Shown here one piece after another: positions 35,871 through 47,712 of a DNA stretch of 64,000 nucleotides (the first letter of the stretch is position 1; each line of letters opens with the position of its first letter). Below the pieces are notes generated by a model. It was not told where the DNA came from. It saw only the letters and a list, made by a program, of their open reading frames with translations, and did no database searches. Both the position numbers and the translations under genes were made by a program. Location: positions 225,160,501-225,224,500 of the forward strand of contig JADMNL010000022.1 in NCBI GenBank assembly GCA_016271365.2, read 5' to 3'. The DNA is from Neoceratodus forsteri. Its lineage: Eukaryota; Chordata; Ceratodontiformes; Ceratodontidae.

Positions 35871-36681
35871 CTTACCATCTGGAGCTGCACTCTCAGGGTC
35901 TCTTGTTGCCATGGAAACCTCTCAATTGAACAAATGTCTTGTTGTGTGTGATTGCTCATATACAATCCACTGTGTGGTTGGAGAACTGGGGAGAAGTGGT
36001 AGGATTTATTTATTTTTTGCTTAGACCTGAGGGTGGAAATGGAGGGTGGGAGAGCATGTACAGGGAGGGGTCTAGAGGTCATATACAACATGAAATGCAT
36101 TCAGGAGAACATGCAAATGAGAAGAAGAAATCATGTGTACTACTTTTCACATTCACAATCAAATCAAATTACATCATTACTATGAATTAGATCACTGCCC
36201 TGACCCTTCCTTTTCCGTATGTCACAACATTCCACCATTGTCAATGAGTTATGTTTCCTGCTCCCCCTCCCACATTCAAAATAGACCCACACACTGCTTC
36301 CACCCATTCCAACCACCTCAGACTGCTGCCAGATCCATGAACATCTTTCAGTTTGGGAGCAGCCTTCCCACTGTGACAGCTACTGGGTGGAGTGACTTGT
36401 TAGTTGGCCTATTAGTGGAATCTTCCAGCAGTACGAACAAATGAATGTACCAGCAGAAACAGACCACTAGGTCTATCTACATCTGCTTGAGTGTGCAGCT
36501 AGCACCTAGGGAGGAGCAGCTAGCAGTACATCTAGGGAGATGGGCTTGAGGTGCAACCCAATGGCCTTTACCAGAGGGAAAAGGCCTGGATTGGAAACAC
36601 CACGAGTCATGAATTTTTCAGATTGGTGAATATGTTTGCATGACATCATCCACATAGCTTCAGGGGCTCTTTGTTGTATAT
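35871..36681. other. Unassigned spacer
   Basis: No gene or repeat family is recognised. Confidence 0.4.
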
Positions 36682-37375
36682 TCATAGAATCACAGAATCA
36701 TAGAAATCTGACAGCAGAAAAGGACCCTTATGGACCATCGAGTCTGTCCCTTTACCCTCCCTTTCCTACTCACCCTCCAAGTCCAGATCCTTCCCCTTCT
36801 GCCCTATGTCCAACCCTTTGTATCTGTCCCATGCCCACTTGAAACCCTCCATGGTTAAGGCTCCCATCCACCTCCTCTGGCAGTCTGTTCCAGGAGTCCA
36901 CCACCCTCTCAGTGAAGTAGTGCCCCCTACTATTGGTCCTAAATCTTCCTCCCTCTAATTTCTAACTATGACCCCTTGTTCTTTTGCATAATTTCCTTCT
37001 GAATAAGCTCCCTCCCTCACCTTATTTATCCCTTTCTCACACTTAAATTTCCCAGTCATGTCCCCCACTCCCTCCTAGTCTCCAGTGGGTACAGGTCCAG
37101 ATCCCTCAACCTTTCCTCGCAGGGCTTCTTATGCATGTTGTGCACCATCTTAGTCACCCTTCTCTGAACCCTCTTCATCCCTTCTATATCCTTGCATTGG
37201 TAAGGCCTCCAGAACTGGACCCCATACTGCAGGTGAGGTCTCACAATGGACTTTTAAAAGGGTATTAGCACCTCCCTCTTCCTGCTTGCTATACCCCTCC
37301 CTATGCATGCCAACATTCTAGTCACCTTGCCAACAGCATTGTTGACGCTGTTCTTGTAAATCACTTTCTCACTGT
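36682..37375 (-). mobile_element. CR1 LINE 3' end (minus strand)
   Basis: The minus strand reads MRPHLQYGVQFWRPYQCKDI and VQRRVTKMVHNMHKKPCEERLRDLDLYPLE, the CR1 C-terminal block. It ends with tttctatgattctgtgattc at 36700-36682, the tandem 8-bp 3' tail of CR1. It is truncated at the 5' side. Confidence 0.88.
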
Positions 37376-38354
37376 ACAGATGAGAACAGTTGCTGTGTGC
37401 ATATCACTGTTGATTAAAAACAGAACACCATATAAACACAGAAGTGTCATTGCAAAGAGGGATGTGTTTACATGTTTCAGTTACGTAATGACAGAGTATT
37501 AAAAATGCATTTCATAACAAAATATTTAGTTGTACCTTAATATTTTGTGGTATATGTTATCATTTTTTTTACTTGTTTGTTTCATAGAGCCCGGGGAAGC
37601 TGAGGTTGAGAGACCAGTGGAGGTGAAGCAGGAGCCAGACACCAGCTCTCCTCATAAGTACCATCGCAACAGATATTCATGCAAGATATAGTGTTACAGT
37701 ATCCTGAACCCACAATGTTTGTTATGATCATTGTGTGTTTGTTAGGTGGTTGCGTAATGACTGATTTCATATAGTAGGACTGTTCAGCATTCTTTCATTA
37801 CGTTAAGAATACATGTGAAGGCTGTATAGTACTACATTGTTCAGAGATGCAAATGAATACATTATACATCTGTGTTCACTAGTATGGTGCAAGGTTCATG
37901 TTCATTTGCTTCTGTTGTGGACAATGTGTGTTCAGCCCTATTCCACAGAGTCAGTAATTATGCATCACGTGTACAAGTTCGCATGCAGGTACGTACTGCC
38001 ACTGACAGGAGTGAAGGGGTCGGGAGTGTAAATGTTGCTGGTTAGTGGTTGGGAGAGGAGCGTTGTAGAACAAGTTAACAAAGCATGTTCTACTTTGATA
38101 TTATATTGCAGGGATTCCTGCAATAGGCCTGTGAGTGTTGTAGTGGGACAGCAGGGACATAGTTAGCATAATTACTATAGTAATACATACAGTCAGCATA
38201 GGGGACAGGATGAAGGTGCAGCTGTAGCTTGGGAGGTCACTCAGAGGTGTCAGCTGTCATGTTGCAGGTCTGATGTGGCAACTAGTTGTGAGTGGCTGTT
38301 GTTGAACATTTAAAGAGCAAATTTACTCATTAAAGTCCAACCTGTACTTCTGAG
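37376..38354. other. Spacer with an exon-like island (37589-37657)
   Basis: After a pyrimidine-rich tract and ttcatag, the plus strand at 37589 reads EPGEAEVERPVEVKQEPDTS, a low-entropy acidic segment with a KQEPD word reminiscent of SUMO-type linker regions in nuclear or transposon proteins. A clear donor is missing: cataagtacc is only weakly suitable. I do not recognise the protein. The rest is unassigned. Confidence 0.3.
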
Positions 38355-39480
38355 TGTATACTAACATAGTAAGAATGGCACTAGAATAGGTGTTACGGCC
38401 TATTGCTTCTACTCGTTTGGGCAGCTGATGCCCTGGTATCTGAGCTTCCTGCCTTCCCCTGGGCTTCTCTGGCTGCTCCCTTCCCAGTTCCAGATATTCT
38501 GACTGCATTGAATTTTTATTCTGGAACCATTATCCTATGACTGTCCCACATCCTCTTGAACCCCTGCACATGTCTGCCTACACCAGCCCCCTGGGCAGCA
38601 TATTACATGGATCCACCTCCCTCCTAGTGAAGTACACCTCCTTCTTTTTCCCTGAATTTCCCTCCTCTGGCTTGCAGCAATGGTTCCCCCTCTTCCTTCC
38701 TTCCTTCAAACCATCCTAACTGCTAATCTCCTATTTACCCCCTTCATGTGCCTGAAGACCTCTGTCATGTCTCCTCAGTCCCTTGTGTCTGCCAATGTGT
38801 ACATATTTAGCTCTTTGCACCTCTCCATATAGGTCCTGCTCCCAAAGTCCCACATTATTTTTGTTGCCCTCCTCTGGACCCTCTCCAGGAGTTTAATGTC
38901 CCTCTTTAAGTGTGGCATCTGCAACTGCATACACTACTTGAGATGCGGTCTCACCAACCACTTACACAGATGGAGTATCACATCCCTCCTTGTGGAGGCA
39001 ATCCCACTAGCGATGCATCCCAGCATCCTGTTGTCCTTAGCTGCTGCCCTCGTACAAGTGTCCAAGTTGTTCATCTTGACATACAACAACAGCTTCAAGT
39101 CCCTGTCAGCAATAAAAACTTGTAGCAATTCACCCCCCGGGTGCACACTTGGTATGGGTTTCTGTGTCCCAGGTGCAGTACCTTGCACTTCACTACATTT
39201 AAACTCATCATACTCTTTCTAGAACATCTTTCCATAGCATCCTGGACAGTCTGTAGAGCCAACCGCCCCTTCTGCCTATCCACTAATACCCCCAGTTTTG
39301 AGTCATCTGCAAACAGAGTCATCTTACTCCTGATACCTGCCCTTATGTCAGACACGTATGTGGTGAACAGGAGGAGCCCAGGTACTGATCTCTGTGGAAA
39401 CCTACTGATGACCCTCCCTGGGAATGAGACTATCCTGCCAATTATGAAGCTCTGGGTTCATTCTTGGAGCCAATTGTCTA
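38355..39480 (-). mobile_element. CR1 LINE, RT core to 3' end (minus strand)
   Basis: The minus strand encodes RT from a diverged GVPQGS block, through KMTLFADDSKLGVL (FADD intact) to SLNVVKCKVLHLGHRN, then RAAAKDNRMLGCIASGIAS and a WLVRPHLK stop in place of VRPHLEY. The 3' UTR ends near cattcttactatgttagtat. Frame breaks are frequent. This copy is of a different age or subfamily from the one at 36682-37375, whose tail differs. Confidence 0.85.
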
Positions 39481-40619
39481 TTCATCTGATGTGTTACTAT
39501 ATCCTGGGCTGCATATTGGTTTGTATGTAATATGGAATGAGAATTAACATGATAATTGTGTTGCATATTCTACTGTTCTGTTTAGATAGAACGGTATTTA
39601 ATGGCAGGCCATAGCACTTTTACTGTCGCACTGGCATGCATCACTGTGTTGGAGTATGGTGTAACAGTTACTTTGCACACTACTTCACATAGTCTACTCT
39701 TGTTACATGATGTGTACAGAATGTATTAGAGTAAGTACTTAGTAAACTCAGTCAACTCTTTCTTACTAAATCTATAAGATGGTTTCAAGTATTAGAAAAT
39801 CATTGCGACAGATGAAGTTGAAAACTTGCTAAAACACTATAACTGGTCATGGACATCTATCACAAACACTATTGTGAAGTTGATCATATGGTAAAGAAGG
39901 CTTAAGAGTGTTACTAAGTTGTTTAATTAAAATTCAAATAAGAAACTTTCACTGATTGTGTTGCTGGTCAGTTAATCATGACTTAGGACATTTTGGCACT
40001 TGGTTACAGTTTCTGCCACACTACAGGCATGCCAATCATGAGAATAACATTAAAAATGACAGTTTGTTTATGGTTTACTGCTTGATCAATGTTATGTCAG
40101 TTAAATATGATTTTTATACATGGAAATGTGTACAGAGGGTGAATAACAACTCGATATGTGTGTGTCTTTTGTAGCACTCGTTAAACTGATGATGATGATG
40201 ATGTACACACTAAATTATGTAATCATACTGCTGGTGTGCAGGTAGTCGAATATTCTCTTGCAGGTGTGAAGAAACACTATAGCCACAGATGCTAAAGTGT
40301 AGTTGTCCACACACAATGAAGATGTAGTATCACTGTATGAGACTGTACTGTTTCTTATGCTAAACCATTTAGATACTGACTAGTGCTGTATAGTAAGTTA
40401 AATACAACAATAGTATAGGAAGTGTACTGTTCTTGGTGCAAAAATATTATAACTGAACAGGCAAGATGAAAATCTATATTTGTATCAGAGTTCTAAATAG
40501 TGTCAGTAGTGGCAAATAAATGTATAACTATTACTGAATTAGCTATAAATATTGTAAGGTGAAAGACAGAAAGGACATCACTGTTTTGAGGCTGATGTAT
40601 TGATTTATGTTTTTGACTC
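39481..40619. other. Unassigned AT-rich spacer
   Basis: No gene is recognised. A short (GAT)n run lies at about 40187-40203. Confidence 0.4.
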
Positions 40620-40990
40620 TTTGTAGGCGTCATTGGAAACGGGCCACTGGCTATCGTCACGCTAGCACCGCAGGCTTGAGTGCAGTTGACGGTTCTCAAA
40701 AGATACAGTTATGCCCTTGAAGGACTGGTGAGATGCTGTCCTTCATGGAAGTGCAACAGCGGACTGTCAACCTTGTGCTTGAGCCTATGGTGACAGCGCT
40801 GGCTGACGCCATGGACAGTATCCAGCACTTTACCTCCACCACCACCTGTTCCATCCAGCTTCCCGGGCGGGAGTGACTACCCCACAGAGTCGATATCTCC
40901 TCTGGAGGGGACACAAATAACTTACATTTCCATTGCGCCGCCACATCGGATACAGTTTGCAGCTTGGACTGCCTCAGGAAGCATACACCT
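40620..40990 (+). other. Exon-like island of unknown gene
   Basis: A GC-rich island in AT-rich surroundings begins after ctttttgtag. One frame reads MEVQQRTVNLVLEPMVTALADAMDSIQ, an amphipathic helix like those ending SANT-type transposon proteins. Another reads SRYL-like codons. It is followed by very AT-rich sequence resembling a 3' UTR. It may be the last exon of a DNA-transposon second gene, with the island at 37589 as an earlier exon. This is inference only. Confidence 0.3.
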
Positions 40991-41330
40991 CTCGCAAACA
41001 GTGGCTGCTAATTATTTAATAGAGTACTTTTCTTTGATTATTATATTTATTTGTTTTTTTTTATGTTTTATATAGAGCAAAACATTAATAAAAACAAATC
41101 TATATTTTTTATGTATTATATTTAAAAATTATTACAAATCACTATTTTTTCTTTCTTTTTTATTTCACATTTTATAAGTTGTATATTTTTCTATTTTCTT
41201 TTTGTAAAGAATGACTTTTGTATTTGAGATTTTAAACAAAATATTTTTTTACTTTTATAAAAAAATATTTTGTAAATATTACTTTTTGGTTGCGGTATTA
41301 TTCTATTGTGGGGATGTTTATCATCAATAT
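40991..41330. repeat. AT-rich tract
   Basis: About 340 bases dominated by T and A runs (tttttt, aatattttt) with almost no GC. Probably non-coding 3' sequence or low-complexity DNA. Confidence 0.8.
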
Positions 41331-41430
41331 TTGTGACAAAGAGTTAGACAGCTGTGATTTTATCACTTCTTCAAACATTCTAGCAGATTCATGTGGGATT
41401 TAAATCAAGATACATATGTAGGCTAATTAA

Positions 41431-41578
41431 AGCAATAAGCCATGACCAAGGGTTATGTTAATGGTCTGCTAATCATCTTCTAGGGGTGTACTGTGGCACG
41501 AGGTGTAGCCGAGTGCCACATGCCCCTAGAAAGTGATCAACTGACCATAAACATAATCCCTGGGAGTGCCTTATTGCT
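41431..41578. repeat. Foldback 1: 69/66-nt inverted arms
   Basis: Arms 41431-41499 and 41513-41578 are inverted copies closed by the 13-nt loop gaggtgtagccga. The innermost part gtggcac/gtgccac and the ctagggg/cccctag block pair perfectly; the outer part is imperfect. The same outer core recurs in foldback 2. Confidence 0.8.
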
Positions 41579-41766
41579 ATTATAATAAAAAATGTTTTTA
41601 AACTGAGTTACAGCTTGTTCAGCATATGGCTAAGCTCTACATGTATGTTAATAAAAGATTAACATAAGGCTGTTAGAATGTTTGCAGCCAATTAGAAAGC
41701 TACATTTTCAGACCCTTTTTTATAATATATATTGAAAAAGGTGTCACACTATTTAAGATGAGTTTA

Positions 41767-41915
41767 ATAATTGTGGCCATAAGGGTCGGGATTATGTCAA
41801 TGGTCAGTTAATCAGCCTGTGAGTGCATCTGTTAGGCTGTACATGTTGAGTCATGCTACAACAGTAGCAGGCGATTAACAGACCATTAATACAACTGCTG
41901 GTCATGCTTTATTGG
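41767..41915. repeat. Foldback 2, related to foldback 1
   Basis: Arms about 41767-41822 and 41868-41915 share the core gttaatggtctgttaatc / tgtcaatggtcagttaatc with each other and with both arms of foldback 1. Pairing is imperfect. The two foldbacks are about 190 bp apart. Confidence 0.65.
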
Positions 41916-42452
41916 TTATATATTATATAAGAAACCACTCGGCTTACCTAGTTTGATGAAGAAGATTGTTATAGAAAGCATTGAAGGTTTTAACAGATAA
42001 CACATTTCAATTCTTGTAATGTTACGGATGTTTCAGTGTTATGAGAACATTCTTGTACCAACATTAGTAAGTATGAGTCTGTCTGTTTTTTTATCTAGTA
42101 CAAAAATGGAAGAGGAAGATGTAAAATATGAATATTTAAAAAGTGTGCTTACAAATACACTACTACATTCTTTATGTGTCAGAAGAGTAGGTACATTGAC
42201 TGCACAAAGATAATGAGTAAAACACTGGAACATGATAAATTAGTATTGACCTAACAGTGGTAAGTGAAAGTAAATACATAAATATGAAAAGCAATATGGT
42301 TCAGATGGATGTTGTCTTAGTCTTCATAACAGAAAATAGTATTAGATGAGTTACTGTATTCTTCATCTTGGTACATTTCAGTATGTATGTGCAGTCCTGG
42401 TACAACACAAAATCATATACTATTGGTACTAATCATTCTCAAAAAGACAGGA

Positions 42453-42863
42453 TATTCATGGCAAAAAACTCTGTTTAATGCATCAGTTAGGGTTGTTCCA
42501 CAGTGACAAAAGCGAGGAAATTCAGCGTTAGGGTTCAAAACCCTAACTCCGAATTCACCCCCCCCAGCACCACACACACACAGACACACACACACACGTG
42601 CAAGTACGGGGGGAGGACCAAGGCAACATGACCAATGACAGACAACCAGCAGCAGGTGACAGAAATAAAAAACAATTGTCTAAATGTACTAGAAGACATC
42701 CCCACCCACCTGACCAGATACTGCATGCTCTGTGGAGATCAACAGCAAAACTGAGGCCATGTACACCAAACGTACACATCCCTGACTGCAGCTGCACACA
42801 ACGTACCACACTTAGTAGTTGCATGGCCTTATCTACCAATGCCCCACACCCCACCACACCTGG
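42453..42863 (+). repeat. Left 411-bp inverted arm
   Basis: Reverse-complement partner of 43926-44336. It contains a (CA)n run at about 42572-42598 and the 21-bp palindrome gttagggttcaaaaccctaac near 42528. Confidence 0.85.
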
Positions 42864-43925
42864 TACTGTACCGTAAGTGGATATCAATGATGAAGGTGCA
42901 TGATCACAGTTGTACAAAGGTTTTAACACTACTGAGTACACATTAATTAAGAGAACAACATAAATTAACTACAAGACACAGCCATCGTCAAGATAAAAGT
43001 AGTGTTGCATTTACTATGTGATTTACATAGTAGTAAATTTACTGCAAATGTATACTCAAGATAGAGAGGCTGATGTCAAGGTATAGAAAAGCATTGCCTG
43101 TACAAGGATGTGAAACTTCTGCTGTCAGTATCAGATACACAGTTTACTGATGAAGGTGTACTGCTGATGTACATATATATACCTTCAGTGTGTCTGTATA
43201 CGAAAGATGCAGTAACTATTCTTTGTAAGAAACAATGTAATTGCCTGGGTGAGGCCAAGCAACTTCTAAATATCCTAGTACTACTGAACCATCAATGACA
43301 GATGTCTATAGGATAAATTTTCCTGTAGGCACTTACTGAGGATGTACTACCTGGTAAAGACAATGTCAATGCCTCTGTGATGACTCACTTATTGAAATAG
43401 TGGTACACTCAGTATTGTTACAATGAGTGATCTATACCACTTATGGACACAGCCTGACTTTTTTTGTAGTTGTTTTATACTCAGGCTGCAGTACCTAGTC
43501 TTTGGGTTTGGCACACTTATGTCACTGATGCTATCAAAGTGATAACTATGTTAATTGTGCAACAACAGGAATCAAGTAGGTAAAGTGTAGATATAAATAG
43601 AATGCCTTCTGTATTGATTTTACTCACAATGGGATAAGTGTAGTAGGACGGGACGGGTCATTCTCTATCACAGACTCTGTCAGTTATAATCACACTAAGG
43701 TTTGGATGGCTGCAATCATCAAGTTACATTGTTCATCTTCATGAGTTAATCTTCACTGCTGTTTTCCAGTAACTACACAGTAGATGGGGCGACTGGGTGG
43801 GGCACTGTGTTGCAAAGGTCCTGCAGTGCCTAGCAGAGGGAGAGTATCTATACATGAAGGTAATCAGACATATTATACCTGTACAACTCCTTGGTTTTAC
43901 TCTGCTCTATAGCTGAGGTGGCCCA

Positions 43926-44330
43926 CCAGGTGTGGTGGGGTGTGGGGCATCGGTAGGTAAGGCCATGCAACTACTAAGTGTGGTACATTCTGTGCAGCTG
44001 CAATCAGGGATGTGTACATCTGGTGTACATGGCCTCAGTTTTGCTGATGATCTCCACTGAGCATGCAGTACCTGGTCAGGTGGGAGGAGATGTCTTGTAG
44101 TACATTTAGACAATTGTTTTTTATTTCTGTCACCTGCTGCTGGTTGTCTGTCATTGGTCGTGTTGCCTTGGTCCTCTCCCGTACTTGCATATGTGTGTGT
44201 GTGTGTCTGTATGTGTGTGGTGCTGGGGGGGTGAATTCAGAGTTAGGATTTTCAACCCTAACACCTAATTTCCTCACTTTTGTCACTGTGGAACAACCCT
44301 AACTGATGCATTAAACAGAGTTTTTTGCCA

Positions 44331-44336
<6 letters not shown>
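43926..44336 (-). repeat. Right 411-bp inverted arm
   Basis: Reverse-complement partner of 42453-42863. Its outer end abuts a TA microsatellite, so the exact terminus is slightly uncertain. Confidence 0.85.

Positions 44337-44362
<26 letters not shown>
44334..44362 (+). repeat. (TA)n microsatellite
   Basis: About 14 TA units at the right end of the inverted-repeat element. Confidence 0.95.
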
Positions 44363-44364
<2 letters not shown>

Positions 44365-44379
44365 ATCCACATAGTGTGG

Positions 44380-46045
44380 TTTAGCATGGGGACAGAGACA
44401 CTGTCTAGTCACACTAAGGCAAAAGACTTAGATTTCAGGAGGGTGGATTTTGCTAAAATGGACAGATGTATCAGGGAGGCCCTGGTGGGGAGAGAGAGAG
44501 ATAGGCGGGGGAGTTAAGGAGCAGTGGGAACACCTGAAGAGAGCCATAGAGGAGGTGACAAACCAATGCATCAAAATGGTAAACAAAGGTAAGAGGAGAA
44601 GGAAACCTCTATGGTTCTTGAGAGAGGTGGCAGACAAGCTAAGGGCCAAAAGGGAGGGTTTCAGGAAATATAAGAAAACTGAAATGGAGGAAGACAGACA
44701 GGTGTACCTACAGAATCTGGGGGAAGTGGGGAAGGCTGTAAGGAATGCAAAGGTGCAAACTGAGGAAACATTAGTGCAGATGGTGAAGAAAGGGGACAAG
44801 ACATTCTTTAGATACATCAGCAAAAGAAGGAAAACCAGGGTGAAGGATTGTAAGGCTCAGAGGGGATACAGGAGAGTGCAAGGAGGGAGACCTGGAAAAG
44901 GCGGAAATACTGAACAAATACTTCTGTTCAGTATTCACTGAAGAGGGGGAGGGTCAGGGACTACAGCTTTGTAACAGACACAAAGTGGGGGGGAGATAAA
45001 CACAAGTCCATTCTCGGAGGAGAGAGTCCTGGAGGAGCCCACAAAACTAAAGCTCGACAAAGCAATAGGGCCAGATGACATACACCTGAGGGTATTAAGG
45101 GAGCTGTGAAGGGAGCTAGCAGTGCCTCTAGCAACCATGTTCACCAAATCACTCAGCACAGGAGTGGTTCCAGAGGACTGGAAGAGGGCACATGTAGTCC
45201 CTCTACACAAAAGTGGTAGTGGAGAAGAGGCAGGGAACTATAAGCCAATCAGTCTCACCTCAGTAGTGAGGAAGATCATGGAGGCACTACTTAAGGAAAA
45301 GAATAGTGGCACGCTTAGAATCCTTCGGTGCCCAGGATCTGAGACAGCATGCATTCACAGCAGGAAGGTCATGTCAGATGACTCTGATAGATTGCTTTTG
45401 ACTGGATGACAAAGGAAGTAAATCGGGGGGGTGGACATTGCCCATCTTGATTTCAGCAAGGCCTTCGACGCCGTCTCACATAGAAGGCTGATTAACAAGA
45501 TGGGTAGTTTGGGCATGGGGCACAAGGTGGCAAACTGGGTTAGAAACTGACTAACAGACAGGAGGTAGAGGATGGTGGTAAATGGGATCCAATCTGGGGA
45601 GAGGAGGGTGACCAGCGGGGTACCTCAGGGTTCGGACCTCAGGCCAGCCTTGTTTAATGTCTTCATTAGTGACATTGCAGAAGGGCTGAAGGGAAAGGTC
45701 TGCCTGTTTGTAGATGGCACCAAGATCTATAACAGGGTGGATACACCAGACAGGGTGGAGAAAATGAGAAGGGACCTGGGGAAGCTTGAAAAATGGTTTT
45801 GGGGGGAGTTATTGATGATCACCAAGGAAGAAAGGGACATGGGGGGTTATCATTTCAGATGACGTAAAGGTGTCTAAGTAGAGCAAAATGGTGGCAGAGT
45901 GGGCCACTGGCATGCTGGGATGCATAGGCAGAGGTATCACTAGCAGAAGGCAGGAGACGGTGATACCATTGTATAAAACACTGGTGAGGCCTCACCTGGA
46001 ATACTGTGTGCAGTTCTGGAAACCGTATCTTCATAACAACATCAA
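44380..46045 (+). mobile_element. CR1 LINE, linker to near C-terminus (plus strand)
   Basis: The linker reads EQWEHLKRAIEEVTNQCIKMV and FFRYISKRRKTRVKD (44450-44941). RT follows with VPEDWKRAHVVPLHKSGS (45170), AHLDFSKAFDAVSHRRLI (45440) and SGVPQGSDLRPALFNVFI (45618). The catalytic block near 45705 reads VCLFVDGTKIYN, with FADD changed to FVDG, so it is dead. It then reads GCIGRGITSRRQETVIPLYKTLVRPHLEYCVQFW (in the 45888-46045 part). It stops abruptly near 46045, where minus-strand L1-D sequence begins, so its 3' end is missing. Confidence 0.88.
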
Positions 46046-47712
46046 CAGAATATTGATCCTACCCCACAAAGAAAGGATAAGGGTCCTCCAGAAGTGAAGG
46101 TCTGCATCTAGTCTATCATACATTTTCTGCACATTGGCTGCGATTGCAACAGGGAGTGTGGTATTAAGAATTATGCCCAAACACATGATTTCCCCTGGGG
46201 ACCATTGAAAGGGGTAGCCAGTAAACAGGTCTGCAGTACAAGCAGTATTAAGATGTAAGACCTGAGATTTTGAACCATTCAGTTTATATCTGAATAAGAG
46301 AGAATAATCTTTAATTATGGCCTGTGGAACTGGTAGGGAGGAAGAAGGATTCGATAAGAAAAGGGTCACATCATCCACACGCAAAGAGCTCTTATGTGGG
46401 TAGCCATTTACTGCAGTTCCCGGGAAACAGGGTTCCACCCAAATTTTTAATGCTAATGGTTCTACCACCAAGAGGAACAGGAAAGGGGATAGAGGACAGC
46501 ACTGACTGGTTCCTCTATGAAGGGGGAAATAGGGTGATAGTACAGAATTGGTAAGGATGGTGGCCGATGGAGATGTGTATAAAAGGCCGATTAGGGAGAT
46601 ATAGGGCATGAGAAAGGCAAATCTGCCCAGTGCATCAAATAAATAAGTCCATTCCACCCTGTCAAATACTTTTTCAGCATCTAATGACAAGGTGAGGAGA
46701 GGAAGTTACTTCCCAGATAAGGACTGGCATTCTACAGAGGTTGTCAAAGCCTAGCCTTCGGGCACACAGCCGACCTGATTGGGGTGGATTAAAACAGGGA
46801 TAATGGGCTCCATACGCTTGGCCAAAAGTTTTGCTAAAATTTTTGCATCAACATTGATTAACGAAATGGGATTGAATTGGGAGCAGAGAATACTATCTTT
46901 TCATTTTGGGGGGATAAGAATAATAATAGCTTGTAAGAATGTAGGTGGAAGATTCCCCATACGCCAAGCTTCATTAAATAACGAGGCAAGTTTTGGAACA
47001 AGTAAGTCACTAAAGGTCTAATAAAATTCTGAGGGAAAACCATCTGGTTCTGGTGGTTTTCCTTGAGCCATACTCTGTATAGCACTAGCTGCTTCCATGG
47101 TCTAGATTGGGGAAGTAAGGGATGCTTGAAATTGTGTGGGCACCTGCGGTAAGGTCAGCTTGGAGTAAAAGGCTGTGAATTGGTCTTTGGTAGGGTCCAC
47201 TTTGGAAGTGTAAAGGGAACATTAATATTGCTGAAAAGCCTGATTAATGTCTTGAGTAGACGTTAATTTAATACCCTGAGGGTCATGGATGACTGGTATA
47301 TATTTTTCAGTCACCTGAGCTCGCAATATGGCCACCAACTCTTTCCTGGGCTGTTCCCCTGCCTCCCAGTATTTCTGATTCAGTTTGTATAATGCATATT
47401 CTGTTCTATATTGTAATATATCATTAATCTCCACTTTCAGAGTTCAAATTTTCTCCTTAAACTGTGGGTCATAGGAGGTGTCTTGGGATGAGGTAGTCTC
47501 CACATTTTTGAGTTCCTTTTTCAAGGCCCTGAGAGTGGTGTCCTGCTGTTTCTTGGCATGAGCAGCATAAGACATTACTTGACCCTGAAGGACAGCTTTA
47601 AGCGCCTCCCAATGTGTTGTCTGAGAACAGTCTGGGGTATCATTGACTGAGTAATAGTCTACAAAAGATTGCCGGAGCCATTGTACTACTGTGTCATGTT
47701 GGAGAAGGGAAG
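46046..47712 (-). pseudogene. L1-D ORF2, linker and reverse transcriptase
   Basis: Minus-strand L1 ORF2 from the linker (HWEALKAVLQGQVMSY near 47610; LNQKYWEAGEQPRKELVAIL at about 47340) to RT. RT shows FNPISLINVDAKILAKLLAKR near 46840, LSLDAEKVFDRVEWTYLF (46690), LHRGTSQCCPLSPFLF and a catalytic block RVDDVTLF in which FADD is altered. It ends LSLWGRINILLM at about 46050. Several stops and frameshifts are present. It is cut at the CR1 junction on the left and at 47712 on the right. Confidence 0.88.

Larger units (their letters stand above)
42453..44336. mobile_element. Element with 411-bp terminal inverted repeats
   Basis: Arms 42453-42863 and 43926-44336 are inverted copies of equal length, differing by about one base in twenty by eye. 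They are separated by about 1.06 kb of unrelated AT-rich sequence. Both outer ends begin tattcatggcaaaaaactct. The arm carries a coding relic (minus strand of the right arm: TEIKNNCLNVLQDISSHL) like the coiled-coil end of a SANT-type transposon protein, suggesting a non-autonomous foldback made from part of a DNA transposon. No flanking duplication was secured. Confidence 0.7.

Noticed and set aside
42500..42550. TTAGGG words (ttagggttg, gttagggttcaaaaccctaac) suggesting telomeric repeats
   Set aside because: Only single hexamers inside the inverted arms, not a tandem telomeric tract.
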